Program-made: the position numbers and the translations under genes
Notes under the pieces: model-generated
What the model was told of the DNA's origin: nothing
Databases searched by the model: none
The model's input: only the letters and a program-made list of their open reading frames with translations
Assembly: GCA_910578095.1 (NCBI GenBank)
Contig: CAJTOZ010000001.1
Coordinates: forward strand, 124,001 to 188,000
DNA: 64,000 nt
Direction of reading: 5' to 3'
DNA from: an uncultured Muribaculaceae bacterium
Lineage (GTDB): Bacteria; Bacteroidota; Bacteroidia; Bacteroidales; Muribaculaceae
Shown here: positions 34,102 through 43,808 of the stretch, piece by piece
Layout of the letters: each line of letters opens with the position of its first letter
Numbering within the stretch: position 1 is the first letter of the stretch

Positions 34102-37080
34102 TTATTCATCAACTCGCGGCACACGCCCGCACATGGGAGCGAACACGCAATAGGAACACGTTACGGACCCTTCCTCTGCCTGCGTGAATGGTTTTTCCGG
34201 ATCGAAGATCTGCTCTACAAGTTGCCGGAGCATGGGCATGAATTCTTCGCTGACACTGTGATAGTCTGTCACGTCATGGCCTCCGATGCGCACGGGGCTG
34301 ATGCCACCGCGCGCATCCATTGTGCGGAAAGTATAGAGCACAGGGTGGATGGCAATTTCGGTGGACTGCATCGAGGCGTAGGCCTCGCAGTAAGCAAGGA
34401 TCTGCAGTATGGCATCGAAGCGGCTGTCGTCGGCACGGAAAAGTGCAGCCACCGATGGAGCCTCGGTCTCATCGCCACCGGTCTTGTAGTCTATGAAGCG
34501 CAGTCCACCGGCAGTCTCATCCACGCGGTCGATGTACATCTTGAAATTAATAGATAGCGATGGACTTATGTGCCATGGCCCCTTGACGAGCATTTCTCCC
34601 TGGACATACCGGAAAGACGTATCGGCTGTAGGACACCAGGCTGCTCGCTCATGGCCGAACATGCTGCTGAGAAAGTCGATTATCAGATCGCGGACAATTT
34701 GCCCTTCCACAGGTAGTTCGGCAGCAGAATCGGCCTCACGATGGTAATAATGTTTGTTGATGAGCTGCTCGATGAGGGGAGTGTAGCGCTCTTTCATATG
34801 CGCGGCGAGGCCGGCAAGTATGGGCGCCGTGATAGGTTTTTGGCTATAATCATTGTAGATACGCTCTGCCGCCTCGTGGAGGATGGTACCGTACACGGCC
34901 GATGTTATATACTCCGTCACCTCATCTTCCCCGCGAAATCCGCAAGCGTATTGGAGGAAAAATTTGAGCCCGCAATGCTTGAATGTCTTGAGCGCAGATG
35001 CCGAGATGTACCTGTCGCCATCAGCAAGAAAGCGTTCGAGCAGACGGCGCACTGAGGGCGTCTTGGCCACTGATACAACCCGCTTTTCAGGTGCATTGGC
35101 CCCGACGCTTACCGACCGGAATCTCAGATTCCCGGACGAGTGAAGATATCGCAACTGGGTGAGAAAGCGCGATGCTTCGCCTGTACCTGCCGATGCATCG
35201 CGTGCGTCGTACAGGAGTGCTACGCGCGAGGCGCGTGCAATCAAACGGTAAAAATAGTAGGCTGCATCCGTTTCATCCCGGTCGGTGGGGGGCAATCCAT
35301 AACCTGCACGCAACGCGTTGGGTATCATCGTCTTCACACTATTGCGCTGCGGAAACACACGTTCGTTCATCGACAGGATGATAAGGTTGTCGAAGTCGAG
35401 GCCGCGCGTTTCAGCCACGCTCATGATCTGCAATCCTTTCAGGGGGGTGCCGGCCATTGTGATGGGATAGGAGTGCAATGCGCGCTCGAACAGCGCGAAA
35501 TACGATTTTTCCCCGGCATCTACATTATGCGCCTCAACCAGTGACGCAAGTCCATCGATTTCCCTGTGCAGATACTCAAGAATGCCAAGCTCCCACGCCG
35601 CACGGTTTCCAGCCGCAGCAGCAAGCATGGCATGAAGTCCTTCTACAAGCGAGGTGAGATATCCGCGCACACCTCCAATGAAACGCGTATCGTCGACGGC
35701 ACGGAAAATAAAAGCAAGAGCCGGGGCTATTCTACCGATATGGTCGGCCTCAAGAGTATATAGATTGTTGGTTTTGATATACTCTTTCAACGCAGCTCCC
35801 TGCTCGCCGGCCGCTGTGCGCAAATGCGGATGGTTCACCACCTCAAGGATATCTTCGTGGAAGAAACGCCATGTGCCGCGTATGCGGCGCGCACGCATCT
35901 GCATTGATACAACCGACCGCAGGAGTGCCGCGAAAGCCGTGCCCGCAAAGGGTACACTCATAGTGATGTTGACAGAGCGCAACTGCTCAGGGAGACTATG
36001 TAGCAACGGCATCAGCAAAGATTCATCAGGCAATATCAGTGCTGTACCGATGGCATCGTCGGTATCAATGAAGCCATCGGCTATCCATCCGGACAGAATG
36101 TCTGCCGCCATTTTGGTCTGCGCCGTACGCGATGGCACCGCTATTACATCAATATCGGGCATTCCCGTGATCGGATCGAGATTGAACCCTTCCGGCATAG
36201 GAAAACGGGAAGAGAGAGAATCAAGGGTCCTGAAGGCTGCGTTGCCGCGATCTATAAACCCTCCGGCAGTGCGGATGAACGGCGAAGCTGTGTCCCAGAA
36301 AAAATCCGCGGCATTGATTCCTTTCAGATAGTCGAATATGAGCGTTTCCACTACCCCGGGGTCATTAAAGCCTATAAACGCATATTTGTCCGGGCCTATG
36401 AGTTCACGGCCGGATGTGCGCAGGCGACTGAGCGCCTCGCGGTGCTGCATACCGGCCGTAGCAAGCCCACGCTGGCGCAGACGTGCTGTAAACGCCTCAT
36501 ACATATCGCCCAGCAGGGTCCATAAAGAGACGAAACGGGCTGCCATATCGGTATGGCTATCGTGGCCCACGTGCCGCCAAAAAGAACCAACGGAATCGGG
36601 CACAGCATGTTCGCCCCACAATTCACGGACCACAGCCTTCTGCTCATCATCGAGATAGTCGGCGGAAATCTCCTTGAGACGGCTAAGATTGGTATATAGC
36701 TCCCGGGCGCTTACGCCGTTGCGGTCGATCTCATCGAAATCAGAGAGAATCATCTCTCCCCAAAAGATAAACTTGTCGAAATCTCTGGCTTCGTCAGGGC
36801 GGCCGTAGGAAGCAAGCGTGTCGCGATAGGCATCATACAGCTCAAACAGCGCATCGCGATGAGGTATTTCAGGACATTCGGCAAGGCGCGCTACAAACGC
36901 ACCTATCGTTATGAAGCGGGGCATGAAGGAGGTGCCGACTATGCGCTGCTGCATATATCGCTTGAGAAAACGTCCGCTTCGCCGGTTAGGAAAAACGAAG
37001 ACATAATCCTCAAGACGCCTCGCGGCATGTCTGTCGGTATAGAAATCGGCTACCTGTTCAAGAAATTTTCGGGAAGGCAT
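34102..37080 (-). CDS. AddB-like PD-(D/E)XK nuclease/inactivated helicase
   Basis: A 992-residue protein of the AddB/RecB-nuclease type. The N-terminal half is helicase-like (KYAFIGFNDPGVVETLIFDY, SVAETRGLDFDNLIILSMNE) and carries no clear Walker A. The C-terminal nuclease has HEAAERIYND, RFIDYKTGGDET (the D..K motif) and four cysteines around it for an Fe-S clasp: one in KHCGLKFFLQYACGF and three in VTCSYCVFAPMCGR. It should work with an AddA helicase in double-strand break repair, but no addA gene is next to it in this window. Confidence 0.9.
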   Translation of the reverse strand: MPSRKFLEQVADFYTDRHAARRLEDYVFVFPNRRSGRFLKRYMQQRIVGTSFMPRFITIGAFVARLAECPEIPHRDALFELYDAYRDTLASYGRPDEARDFDKFIFWGEMILSDFDEIDRNGVSARELYTNLSRLKEISADYLDDEQKAVVRELWGEHAVPDSVGSFWRHVGHDSHTDMAARFVSLWTLLGDMYEAFTARLRQRGLATAGMQHREALSRLRTSGRELIGPDKYAFIGFNDPGVVETLIFDYLKGINAADFFWDTASPFIRTAGGFIDRGNAAFRTLDSLSSRFPMPEGFNLDPITGMPDIDVIAVPSRTAQTKMAADILSGWIADGFIDTDDAIGTALILPDESLLMPLLHSLPEQLRSVNITMSVPFAGTAFAALLRSVVSMQMRARRIRGTWRFFHEDILEVVNHPHLRTAAGEQGAALKEYIKTNNLYTLEADHIGRIAPALAFIFRAVDDTRFIGGVRGYLTSLVEGLHAMLAAAAGNRAAWELGILEYLHREIDGLASLVEAHNVDAGEKSYFALFERALHSYPITMAGTPLKGLQIMSVAETRGLDFDNLIILSMNERVFPQRNSVKTMIPNALRAGYGLPPTDRDETDAAYYFYRLIARASRVALLYDARDASAGTGEASRFLTQLRYLHSSGNLRFRSVSVGANAPEKRVVSVAKTPSVRRLLERFLADGDRYISASALKTFKHCGLKFFLQYACGFRGEDEVTEYITSAVYGTILHEAAERIYNDYSQKPITAPILAGLAAHMKERYTPLIEQLINKHYYHREADSAAELPVEGQIVRDLIIDFLSSMFGHERAAWCPTADTSFRYVQGEMLVKGPWHISPSLSINFKMYIDRVDETAGGLRFIDYKTGGDETEAPSVAALFRADDSRFDAILQILAYCEAYASMQSTEIAIHPVLYTFRTMDARGGISPVRIGGHDVTDYHSVSEEFMPMLRQLVEQIFDPEKPFTQAEEGSVTCSYCVFAPMCGRVPRVDE

Positions 37081-37090
37081 ATCGGCAGGT

Positions 37091-38218
37091 TCAGCGCTTG
37101 AGCAACAGTATCACTTTAAGAGCCACATCAAAGCACACGATCCTCGGATTGGTGTTGCCGGCGATGTCGGCCCGGGCGGTGTCGAACACAGTCATGAGTT
37201 GCTCCACATTGCGCTCGTTGACAAACGGAGAGAAATTGCGGCTGAAAGCCTCTTCCTCCGGGGTCATTCTGTTGAGGTCGCCCACGCGGAGCGCATAGAC
37301 ATAATTCTCGCGCAACATACCTGTTGCGTATTCAAAAAACGACAGCAATGTCTCGCGTCCTTCGGCTGCAAGGCTGTCGCCCCAGCCGCGTAGCTCCACT
37401 ATCTTGCGCTGATAGGCCAGACGCATGAGCGTGATGAACTGTTCCAGACGATCGTGGCTTCGGCTTGAAGTGCCCAGAAGAGAGGCTGCCTTATTGAGGT
37501 TGCCTTCGGAAAGACGTGCAATCTCGGCAGCATCATCCGCTGAAAGCCCCTTCTCTCCCATAAGCCATGCCACCACCTCGGCATCGTCGTAGCGGCGCAC
37601 CTCCACACGCTGTGTGCGTGAATATATTGTGGGGAGTATAGCCCGCGGATTGTTGCTCACGAGTATGAACCTGGTATCGTCGGAGGGCTCCTCTATGAGC
37701 TTCAAAAGTTTATTGGCCGTGGGCTCCTGCATTCTTTCCGGCAACCACATCAACACCACTTTATAGCGTGCGCCATGGGCTGTGAAACTGAGACGCCGCA
37801 GGAGCTCCGCTCCTTCATCTACATACATCACCGGCTGGGCGTTGACGTTGTCGAGCTTGACGAGCCATCTGTCGAAATCCATCATAGGGGTTTCTGCCAA
37901 AAAGTCGCAAAACACGTCTATATAGTCGGATGATACCGGCGCACGGCTATCGTTTTTTTTCTTTACAACCGGAAAAGAAAAGATGGTGTCGATATGGTTG
38001 AACGACTGGTGCTGCAGACATGCCGGACAGACCCCGCATGGTTCTCCCCCTGAGCGATGCTCACAATGCAGATACTGGGCAGTGGCACGGGCAAGGGCAA
38101 ATTTGCCTGCGCCGGACGGCCCCTCGAGCAGCAACGCGTGGGGCAGTTTGTCGGAGTCGACCATCATGCGCAGCCGCGCCTTGATGTCGTCATGAAATGG
38201 TATGTCGGCAAATCGCAT
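37091..38218 (-). CDS. holB: DNA polymerase III delta' subunit
   Basis: Clamp-loader subunit delta'. A 375-residue AAA+ protein: Walker A-like GPSGAGKF at 33-40 has Phe where Ser/Thr is needed, as expected for a non-hydrolysing delta'. Zinc ligands are Cys52, Cys61, Cys64 and Cys67 (CGVCPAC). VVLMWLPERMQEPTANKLLKLIEEP and FILVSNNPRAILPTIYSRTQ are the delta'/gamma signatures. It sits 12 bp after mlaF and 10 bp before the AddB-like gene. Confidence 0.94.
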   Translation of the reverse strand: MRFADIPFHDDIKARLRMMVDSDKLPHALLLEGPSGAGKFALARATAQYLHCEHRSGGEPCGVCPACLQHQSFNHIDTIFSFPVVKKKNDSRAPVSSDYIDVFCDFLAETPMMDFDRWLVKLDNVNAQPVMYVDEGAELLRRLSFTAHGARYKVVLMWLPERMQEPTANKLLKLIEEPSDDTRFILVSNNPRAILPTIYSRTQRVEVRRYDDAEVVAWLMGEKGLSADDAAEIARLSEGNLNKAASLLGTSSRSHDRLEQFITLMRLAYQRKIVELRGWGDSLAAEGRETLLSFFEYATGMLRENYVYALRVGDLNRMTPEEEAFSRNFSPFVNERNVEQLMTVFDTARADIAGNTNPRIVCFDVALKVILLLKR

Positions 38219-38230
38219 GCTGAGGATATA

Positions 38231-39007
38231 TTATCGCTCCCGGCGTCCGTTGGCGGCAACATAACGGCGCACCTCCTGAAAGAGATCCGTGGCAAACACG
38301 AATTCATTCAAAGCCTGGTTGGATGTGGTGTATATCTCGTTCATGTTGCCCACCCATTCGCGGTATCCCTTGTTGATGAATATGATATTCTCGCCTATAC
38401 CAAGCACTGAATTCATATCGTGAGTGTTGATGACTGTGGTCATGTTATACTCATGGGTGATATCGCTGAGCAACTCGTCGATGAGGATCGATGTCTTAGG
38501 GTCGAGACCGGAATTGGGCTCATCGCAGAACAGATAGCGCGGGTTAAGGGCTATGGCACGGGCTATGGCTACGCGTTTCTGCATACCGCCGGAGATCTCG
38601 CTCGGAAATTTATTCTCAGCGCCCTTCAGATTGACGCGTTCGAGACAGAAGGCGGCCCGGTCCCGCATCTCGCCACGGCTCATGGATGTGAACATCACAA
38701 GCGGAAACATGACGTTGCCCATGACTGTCTCGGAATCAAACAACGCCGACCCCTGAAACAGCATACCTATTTCCTTGCGAAGATCCTTGACCTCCGTGGT
38801 GTTCATCGACATTATGTCGCGTCCGTCGAATAATATAGATCCCTTTTCGGGTCTCATGAGACCCACGAGAGATTTGAGCATCACAGTCTTGCCGGAACCG
38901 CTCTGACCGATGATAAGGTTTGTCTTCCCCGTCTCAAATGTAGCGCTCACATCGTGCAACACTGTGACGCCGTCAAAACTCTTGGTGATATTTTTTACCT
39001 CAATCAT
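38231..39007 (-). CDS. mlaF: MlaF-like ABC transporter ATP-binding protein
   Basis: ATPase of the MCE/Mla phospholipid transport system of the inner membrane. 258 residues: Walker A GQSGSGKT, signature EISGGMQKRVAIARA, Walker B YLFCDEPNSGLDP, switch His in VINTHDMNSV. The ISGGMQKR form is typical of Mla ATPases. Its start overlaps the mlaE stop by 4 bp. MlaD is not adjacent. Confidence 0.93.
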   Translation of the reverse strand: MIEVKNITKSFDGVTVLHDVSATFETGKTNLIIGQSGSGKTVMLKSLVGLMRPEKGSILFDGRDIMSMNTTEVKDLRKEIGMLFQGSALFDSETVMGNVMFPLVMFTSMSRGEMRDRAAFCLERVNLKGAENKFPSEISGGMQKRVAIARAIALNPRYLFCDEPNSGLDPKTSILIDELLSDITHEYNMTTVINTHDMNSVLGIGENIIFINKGYREWVGNMNEIYTTSNQALNEFVFATDLFQEVRRYVAANGRRER

Positions 39008-39753
39008 TGCAGGAGAAGTTTAGTGAGTATGACATCGAAAAGCAGGATGAGGATGCTGCTCGACACAACCCCGTTGGTACTTGCCTTGCCTACATCGAGA
39101 GCACCGCCCTTGACATAATAGCCGAAGAACGATGCCACGGTGGCTATGATGAAAGCAAACACGAGGGATTTTATGAGACCATACCATACATACCACTCCT
39201 GGAAAAGAGCCTGAAGGCCGTATACGTAGCGCGAGACGGTTATGATATCGGTAAATTGCGCCACAAGCCATCCTCCTATAAACGAGGTGGCGATACACAG
39301 CACACCAAGCACAGGCATGAAACCTACAAACGCGATGATCTTCGGCAGCACGAGATAGTTGGCGGAATTGACACCCATGATCTCCAGGGCGTCGATCTGC
39401 TCAGTCACACGCATAGTACCGATCTCGGATGCGATGTTGCTGCCCACCTTGCCGGCGAGTATAAGACAGAGTATACTGTTTGAGAATTCCAGCAGTACGA
39501 TGTCGCGCGTGGCCAACCCCACCGTATAGGCAGGAATGAGCGGCGACATTATGTTCAGCTGCATCTGTATGGCTATCACAGCACCTATGAACACTGAAAT
39601 TATGAGTACGAGGGGAATGGAGTCTATACCCAGCTTCACCACTTCGTCGAGCACACGCTTGCCGAATACTTTCCATTTGTCCGGAAGCGCGAACACGCGC
39701 TTCATGAAAAGGCAGTAGCGCCCGAAAGTTGCTATGGAGTTTGTAAGTAACAT
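39004..39753 (-). CDS. mlaE: MlaE-like ABC transporter permease
   Basis: Permease of the MlaFEDB type, moving phospholipids between membranes. 249 residues: DSIPLVLIISVFIGAVIAIQ, EFSNSILCLILAGKVGSNIASEIGTM (the conserved coupling region), TEQIDALEIMGVNSANYLVLPK and several membrane spans. It is the first gene of a tightly packed minus-strand run with mlaF, holB, AddB-like and hemW. Confidence 0.94.
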   Translation of the reverse strand: MLLTNSIATFGRYCLFMKRVFALPDKWKVFGKRVLDEVVKLGIDSIPLVLIISVFIGAVIAIQMQLNIMSPLIPAYTVGLATRDIVLLEFSNSILCLILAGKVGSNIASEIGTMRVTEQIDALEIMGVNSANYLVLPKIIAFVGFMPVLGVLCIATSFIGGWLVAQFTDIITVSRYVYGLQALFQEWYVWYGLIKSLVFAFIIATVASFFGYYVKGGALDVGKASTNGVVSSSILILLFDVILTKLLLQ

Positions 39754-39858
39754 ATTATTATTGTTGTCGGCTACAAATTTACGAAAAAGTTTTTTGTTTC
39801 CGTGTCATTCACATAGTGGAAAAGGTGTTTTGTACCACAAATCTGTATAAAAAAGAAA

Positions 39859-39882
39859 GGGCTGTATCTCACGACAGAGCCC
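39859..39882 (-). terminator. Intrinsic terminator after NfnAB
   Basis: On the minus strand GGGCTCTGT ... ACAGCCC forms a stem with a 2-base bulge, followed by a T-rich tract (TTTCTTTTTT). It lies 99-122 bp downstream of the nfnB stop. The rest of 39754-39981 holds nothing else I can identify. Confidence 0.65.
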
Positions 39883-39981
39883 TCTAATAATCTACAATCT
39901 ATAAATGCTTCTCTTGCATGTCTCGCACGAAGTGGAGCGAAACAGCGTTCAAAATTACTATTTTTCGGCGAGAATACCAAA

Positions 39982-41451
39982 TTATGGTTGTTCCCGCTCA
40001 GCAAGAATAGCCTCTGCCATGGCCTGAGCGGCTCGGCGGCCATCCCCCATGGCGAGTATTACTGTCGCGCCGCCGCGCACTATATCGCCTCCGGCATAAA
40101 GCAACGGGAGAGAAGTGCGGAGATGCTCGTCGACGGCAAGTGTGCCGCGGCGTGTCACCTCAAGACCGTTGATAGAACTCGGGATAAGGGGATTTGGAGA
40201 TACTCCAACACTGACAATCACCTCATCGGCTGCGATCTCCACAGTTTCGCCCTCAATAGGTTCGGGGCTGCGGCGACCTGATGCATCAGGCTCGCCCAAG
40301 CGCATTTTCTGCAACAGAACCAAGCGCACGTGACCGCTATCATCCCCAATATAGGCTATCGGATTATGCAAGGTCATGAAAGTGACACCCTCCTGCTGCG
40401 CATGGTGTATTTCCTCCACGCGCGCCGGCATTTCCTCCATGCTGCGCCGGTACACAATGATGGCCTCTTCGGCGCCCATGCGGCGGGCGGTGCGCACGGA
40501 ATCCATGGCGGTGTTGCCTCCTCCCACTACAATCACGCGGTGGCCTTTCTCCACCGGGGTCATTGACCCGGGGCGCCCAGCGCCCATCAGGTTTATACGG
40601 GTAAGGTATTCGTTGCTGGAATATACGCCATTAAGATTTTCCCCCGGAATACCCATAAAACGCGGCAAACCGGCACCACTTGCCACAAAGATACCGCTAA
40701 AACCGGCATTCACAAGATCGTCATAACTGAGAGTCTTGCCCACGACGGTATCCTTTTCAAAACGCACACCCATGGACGCGAGCCGACTTAGTTCGGAATC
40801 CACGACACTATTGGGTAGCCTGAATTCCGGAATGCCATACTTCAGCACGCCTCCTATCTCATGCAAGGCCTCAAAAACTGTGACATCGAAGCCGCGCGCG
40901 GCCATCTCGCCGGCGAATGACAATCCCGCCGGGCCGGAACCCACCACTCCGACTTTTATGCCGAGTGGCCGATGCGGTATTGGCTCCGCCATACAACCTT
41001 CAGCACGGGCAGTATCGGCCGCATAACGCTCGAGATAGCCTATTGCCACAGGCTCTTTTTTCATCTTCAGATATATGCAGCGACTTTCGCACTGACGCTC
41101 CTGAGGGCACACACGGCCGCACACGGCGGGTAGGGCGCTGGAACGTGATAGCACGGTAGCCGCACCACCGATGTCGCCCCGCTGTATGTTTTTTATAAAC
41201 GACGGTATATCGATTCCCACCGGACACCCGCCCACACAGCCAGGTGCCGGACAGTCCAGACATCGGGTAGCTTCCAATACAGCCTGCTGTGGCGTCAAGC
41301 CCATGTTCACTTCTTCGTTGTTGTGCACACGTTCTTCCGGCGGGAGCATAGGCATTACCGCACGCGGAATAGCCGTACGCTCTCCGGCGGGTAAAGCGGC
41401 CCGAAGCTCGCATCGCCAAGGGGCATTTCTGTCGGTGAGTTCGTCGCTCAT
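39982..41451 (-). CDS. gltA/nfnB: NfnB-type NADPH-dependent ferredoxin:NADP oxidoreductase, large subunit (glutamate-synthase-small-subunit-like)
   Basis: A 489-residue protein with N-terminal Fe-S cysteines (CLDCPAPGCVGGCPVGIDIP, then CGRVCPQERQCESRC), FAD-binding GVVGSGPAGLSFAGEMAARG and NADP-binding VIVVGGGNTAMDSVRTARRM. Usually called glutamate synthase small subunit, but it overlaps by 4 bp the gene for an NfnA-type flavoprotein, the arrangement of NfnAB, which transfers electrons between ferredoxin, NADH and NADPH. No glutamate synthase large subunit is nearby. Confidence 0.9.
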   Translation of the reverse strand: MSDELTDRNAPWRCELRAALPAGERTAIPRAVMPMLPPEERVHNNEEVNMGLTPQQAVLEATRCLDCPAPGCVGGCPVGIDIPSFIKNIQRGDIGGAATVLSRSSALPAVCGRVCPQERQCESRCIYLKMKKEPVAIGYLERYAADTARAEGCMAEPIPHRPLGIKVGVVGSGPAGLSFAGEMAARGFDVTVFEALHEIGGVLKYGIPEFRLPNSVVDSELSRLASMGVRFEKDTVVGKTLSYDDLVNAGFSGIFVASGAGLPRFMGIPGENLNGVYSSNEYLTRINLMGAGRPGSMTPVEKGHRVIVVGGGNTAMDSVRTARRMGAEEAIIVYRRSMEEMPARVEEIHHAQQEGVTFMTLHNPIAYIGDDSGHVRLVLLQKMRLGEPDASGRRSPEPIEGETVEIAADEVIVSVGVSPNPLIPSSINGLEVTRRGTLAVDEHLRTSLPLLYAGGDIVRGGATVILAMGDGRRAAQAMAEAILAEREQP

Positions 41452-42239
41452 GGTTTTGTAGTATAGGCGCGCATGCGCATGATCATTTCATCGAAATCCA
41501 CCTGGTGGGCGTCAAATTCGGGGCCGTCAACACACACGAAACGGGTCTTGCCGCCAACGGTAACACGGCAAGCTCCGCACATTCCGGTTCCATCTACCAT
41601 AATGGTATTGAGAGAGCAGATGGTGGGCACGTTATAGCGACGCGTGAGCTCGGCTACATATTTCATCATCACAGCCGGCCCGATGGCCACGGCCTCATCT
41701 ACCGGCTCGCGTTGCAGCACTTCTTCAGCGCCGGTGGTCACAAGGCCCTTCTGTCCATACGAACCATCATCGGTCATGACTATGAGTTCGTCGGACCATC
41801 TGCGCACCTCGTCCTCAAGAATGACAAGGTCCTTGTTGCGTGCAGCAATCACGCTCACCACACGGTTGCCGGCTTCTTTCATGGCCTTTACGATAGGCAG
41901 AAGCGGAGCCACCCCGACACCGCCGCCGCAGCACAACACTGTGCCTCGGCGGCCAATATCGGTGGCCCGGCCGAGGGGACCTACCACATCGTCGAAACAA
42001 TCGCCGGTTTCAAGAGCGCATATGCGCTCGGTGGAGGCGCCCACGGCCTGCACAATAAGCGTTATGGTGCCACGCTGCACATCCGCATCGGCTATAGTGA
42101 GCGGAATGCGCTCACCACCGGCACCTGTGCGCACTATGACAAAGTGGCCCGCACGCCTGGCACGGGCCACACGCGGCGCTTCCACCACTATGCGATATAC
42201 TTTCTCCGAGAAGCGCGATTTTTCAACGATGCGGAACAT
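41448..42239 (-). CDS. nfnA: NfnA-type FAD/NAD-binding subunit (sulfide dehydrogenase / DHOD electron-transfer family)
   Basis: A 263-residue FNR-fold protein with FAD-contacting RIPLTIADAD, NAD(P)-binding LCCGGGVGVAPLLPI, and a C-terminal [2Fe-2S] site (Cys208, Cys221, Cys224, Cys236, plus Asp216; DGTGMCGACR). Forms NfnAB with the next gene, which is known to couple NADPH oxidation to ferredoxin and NAD reduction (electron bifurcation) in anaerobes. The two genes overlap by 4 bp (ATGA). Confidence 0.9.
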   Translation of the reverse strand: MFRIVEKSRFSEKVYRIVVEAPRVARARRAGHFVIVRTGAGGERIPLTIADADVQRGTITLIVQAVGASTERICALETGDCFDDVVGPLGRATDIGRRGTVLCCGGGVGVAPLLPIVKAMKEAGNRVVSVIAARNKDLVILEDEVRRWSDELIVMTDDGSYGQKGLVTTGAEEVLQREPVDEAVAIGPAVMMKYVAELTRRYNVPTICSLNTIMVDGTGMCGACRVTVGGKTRFVCVDGPEFDAHQVDFDEMIMRMRAYTTKP

Positions 42240-42248
42240 GGCGCTATC

Positions 42249-42674
42249 TCACGCCTCCTCGTTGGCTGTATCCTCGTTCTTCCCGGCAGGCACAAACTCG
42301 GTGATACCGGCTGCGATGAGCTGATTGTACCAGGCGAGGGCTTTGCGGATATCACTTGTATACACGCGCTCGCGGTCGAAATCAGGCAGAACTTTCGCAA
42401 AATATTCACGCACAGCGTCATCGCTGTCGAGAGCTGCCATGTCGACTGCTTTGCCGCCTTCGAGTTTGCTGATGCTGTCGTAGATTGTGTAGAGGGGCAC
42501 ATCCTCGTCGGTTGTGTACATGGCGATATCGGCCAGCGACATCACCTTGTCGCGCATGTAGGCGGGACGGCGTTTGCCGGTGGCGAGTTCCTCGACGATA
42601 AGCATGTTTTTGCCCTGGCTCACAAGTTTGAAAAGGCCGGGCTTGCCGGATATGGAAAGAATTCTTTCGTTCAT
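42249..42674 (-). CDS. DUF5606 protein
   Basis: A 141-residue cytosolic protein, starting MNERILSISGKPGLFKLVSQ, with the small beta-barrel LIVEELATGKRRPAYM and a helical second part (ALAWYNQLIAAGITEFV). This family is specific to Bacteroidota and has no known function. The start at 42674 matches the conserved N-terminus; an ATG ten codons earlier is also in frame. It ends 9 bp upstream of nfnA and may be co-transcribed with it. Confidence 0.88.
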   Translation of the reverse strand: MNERILSISGKPGLFKLVSQGKNMLIVEELATGKRRPAYMRDKVMSLADIAMYTTDEDVPLYTIYDSISKLEGGKAVDMAALDSDDAVREYFAKVLPDFDRERVYTSDIRKALAWYNQLIAAGITEFVPAGKNEDTANEEA

Positions 42675-42731
42675 AGAAGTATTGTTAACTAAATTCATCG
42701 GCAAAATTAGTACTTTGCCGCGAAATTTCGT

Positions 42732-42739
42732 TAACTTTG
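42732..42739 (+). promoter_or_regulatory. -7 element of the Yip1-like/smpB operon
   Basis: TAACTTTG, 31 bp upstream of the ATG at 42771, fits the consensus. The spacing to a TTTG at 42714-42717 is only 14 bp, so the -33 box is unclear. Confidence 0.55.
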
Positions 42740-42770
42740 CATGCTAAAAATAATATATTGAACCGAAACC

Positions 42771-43319
42771 ATGTCGTTGTACCTGAAATATCTGTTCCAG
42801 CTCATACTGTCGCCATCGCGCGGATGGGAGGATATCTCGCACGACGGAGCCGACCCGGAAGAGCTGTTGCGTAAGGGATTTTATCCTCTCACCGGCATAG
42901 CCGCAGCTACGGAATTCATACGTCTGTTCTACGAGCGCGATGCCGGCATCGGACATGTGCTGCAGAGTGCCATAGCTCTCTTCTGCGCATTTTTCGCATC
43001 ATTGTTTCTTTGCCGTATGATTCTGGATGCCTTGTTGCCGAAAGTAACGGAAGGGAATATGAGCGAACGGCGCACGGCCACCCTTAATATAATGAGCCTG
43101 GGATTGATGGAACTGATATCCGTAATCTCCAATTGCGTGCCTACAGGCCTGACATTGCTGCACTTCCTACCTATCTATGCCTTGCTGATATATTATAAGG
43201 CCTCCAGGTATATGGCAGTGCGCCAGGACAGCGAGATGTATTACCTGTTTATCGGATTGCTGACAGTGATAATGGTTCCATTGGGACTAATATGGCTGTT
43301 TTCGCTGATATTGGGTTGA
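42771..43319 (+). CDS. Yip1-family integral membrane protein
   Basis: A 182-residue protein with about five hydrophobic segments (e.g. ALFCAFFASLFLCRMIL, LIGLLTVIMVPLGLIWLF-like end). The N-terminal LILSPSRGWEDISHDGADPE is the pattern of Bacteroidota Yip1-domain proteins. Function unknown. It is 13 bp upstream of smpB. Confidence 0.8.
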   Translation: MSLYLKYLFQLILSPSRGWEDISHDGADPEELLRKGFYPLTGIAAATEFIRLFYERDAGIGHVLQSAIALFCAFFASLFLCRMILDALLPKVTEGNMSERRTATLNIMSLGLMELISVISNCVPTGLTLLHFLPIYALLIYYKASRYMAVRQDSEMYYLFIGLLTVIMVPLGLIWLFSLILG

Positions 43320-43332
43320 TAATATAGAAGAA

Positions 43333-43788
43333 ATGAACGCTAAAGACGTCAACATAAAAAACCGCCGCGCCACCTACGATTATGCCATCGTGGAGACGTT
43401 CACCGCCGGCATTGTGCTAACGGGCACTGAAATAAAATCCCTGCGCCAGGGCAAGGCCAGTCTGGTGGACACATTCTGCTACGTGGATAAAGGGGAGGTG
43501 TGGGTGAAGAATATGTATATAGCCGAATATTTCTACGGCACATACAACAATCATGCAGCCCGCCGCGACCGCAAACTGCTGCTGCAGCGCAAGGAAATAC
43601 GCCGTCTTGAAAAGGACGGAAAAGAGTCGGGCTTTACGATTGTGCCGTTGCGGATGTTCATCAATGAGCGCGGTCTCGCCAAACTTGTCATTGGTCTTGC
43701 CAGAGGCAAAAAGGAATACGACAAGCGCCAGAGCATACGCGAACGCGAAGACAAGCGCGCGATAGCAAGAATGTTTCAGAAAAAATAA
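43333..43788 (+). CDS. smpB: SsrA-binding protein
   Basis: Binds tmRNA and brings it to stalled ribosomes. 151 residues: IKNRRATYDYAIVETFTAGI, TGTEIKSLRQGKASL and the basic C-terminal tail ARGKKEYDKRQSIREREDKR that enters the mRNA channel. The tmRNA gene itself (ssrA) is not visible in this window. Confidence 0.97.
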   Translation: MNAKDVNIKNRRATYDYAIVETFTAGIVLTGTEIKSLRQGKASLVDTFCYVDKGEVWVKNMYIAEYFYGTYNNHAARRDRKLLLQRKEIRRLEKDGKESGFTIVPLRMFINERGLAKLVIGLARGKKEYDKRQSIREREDKRAIARMFQKK

Positions 43789-43808
43789 TACAAACCATAC
43801 TAATATAT

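Noticed and set aside
41505..42692. 395-codon open frame on plus, opposite nfnA and DUF5606
   Set aside because: Shadow of two well-supported minus-strand genes; it crosses their boundary.
43333..43788. tmRNA gene near smpB
   Set aside because: The gaps on both sides of smpB are too short (13 and 20 bp), and no tmRNA-like end was seen in the window.
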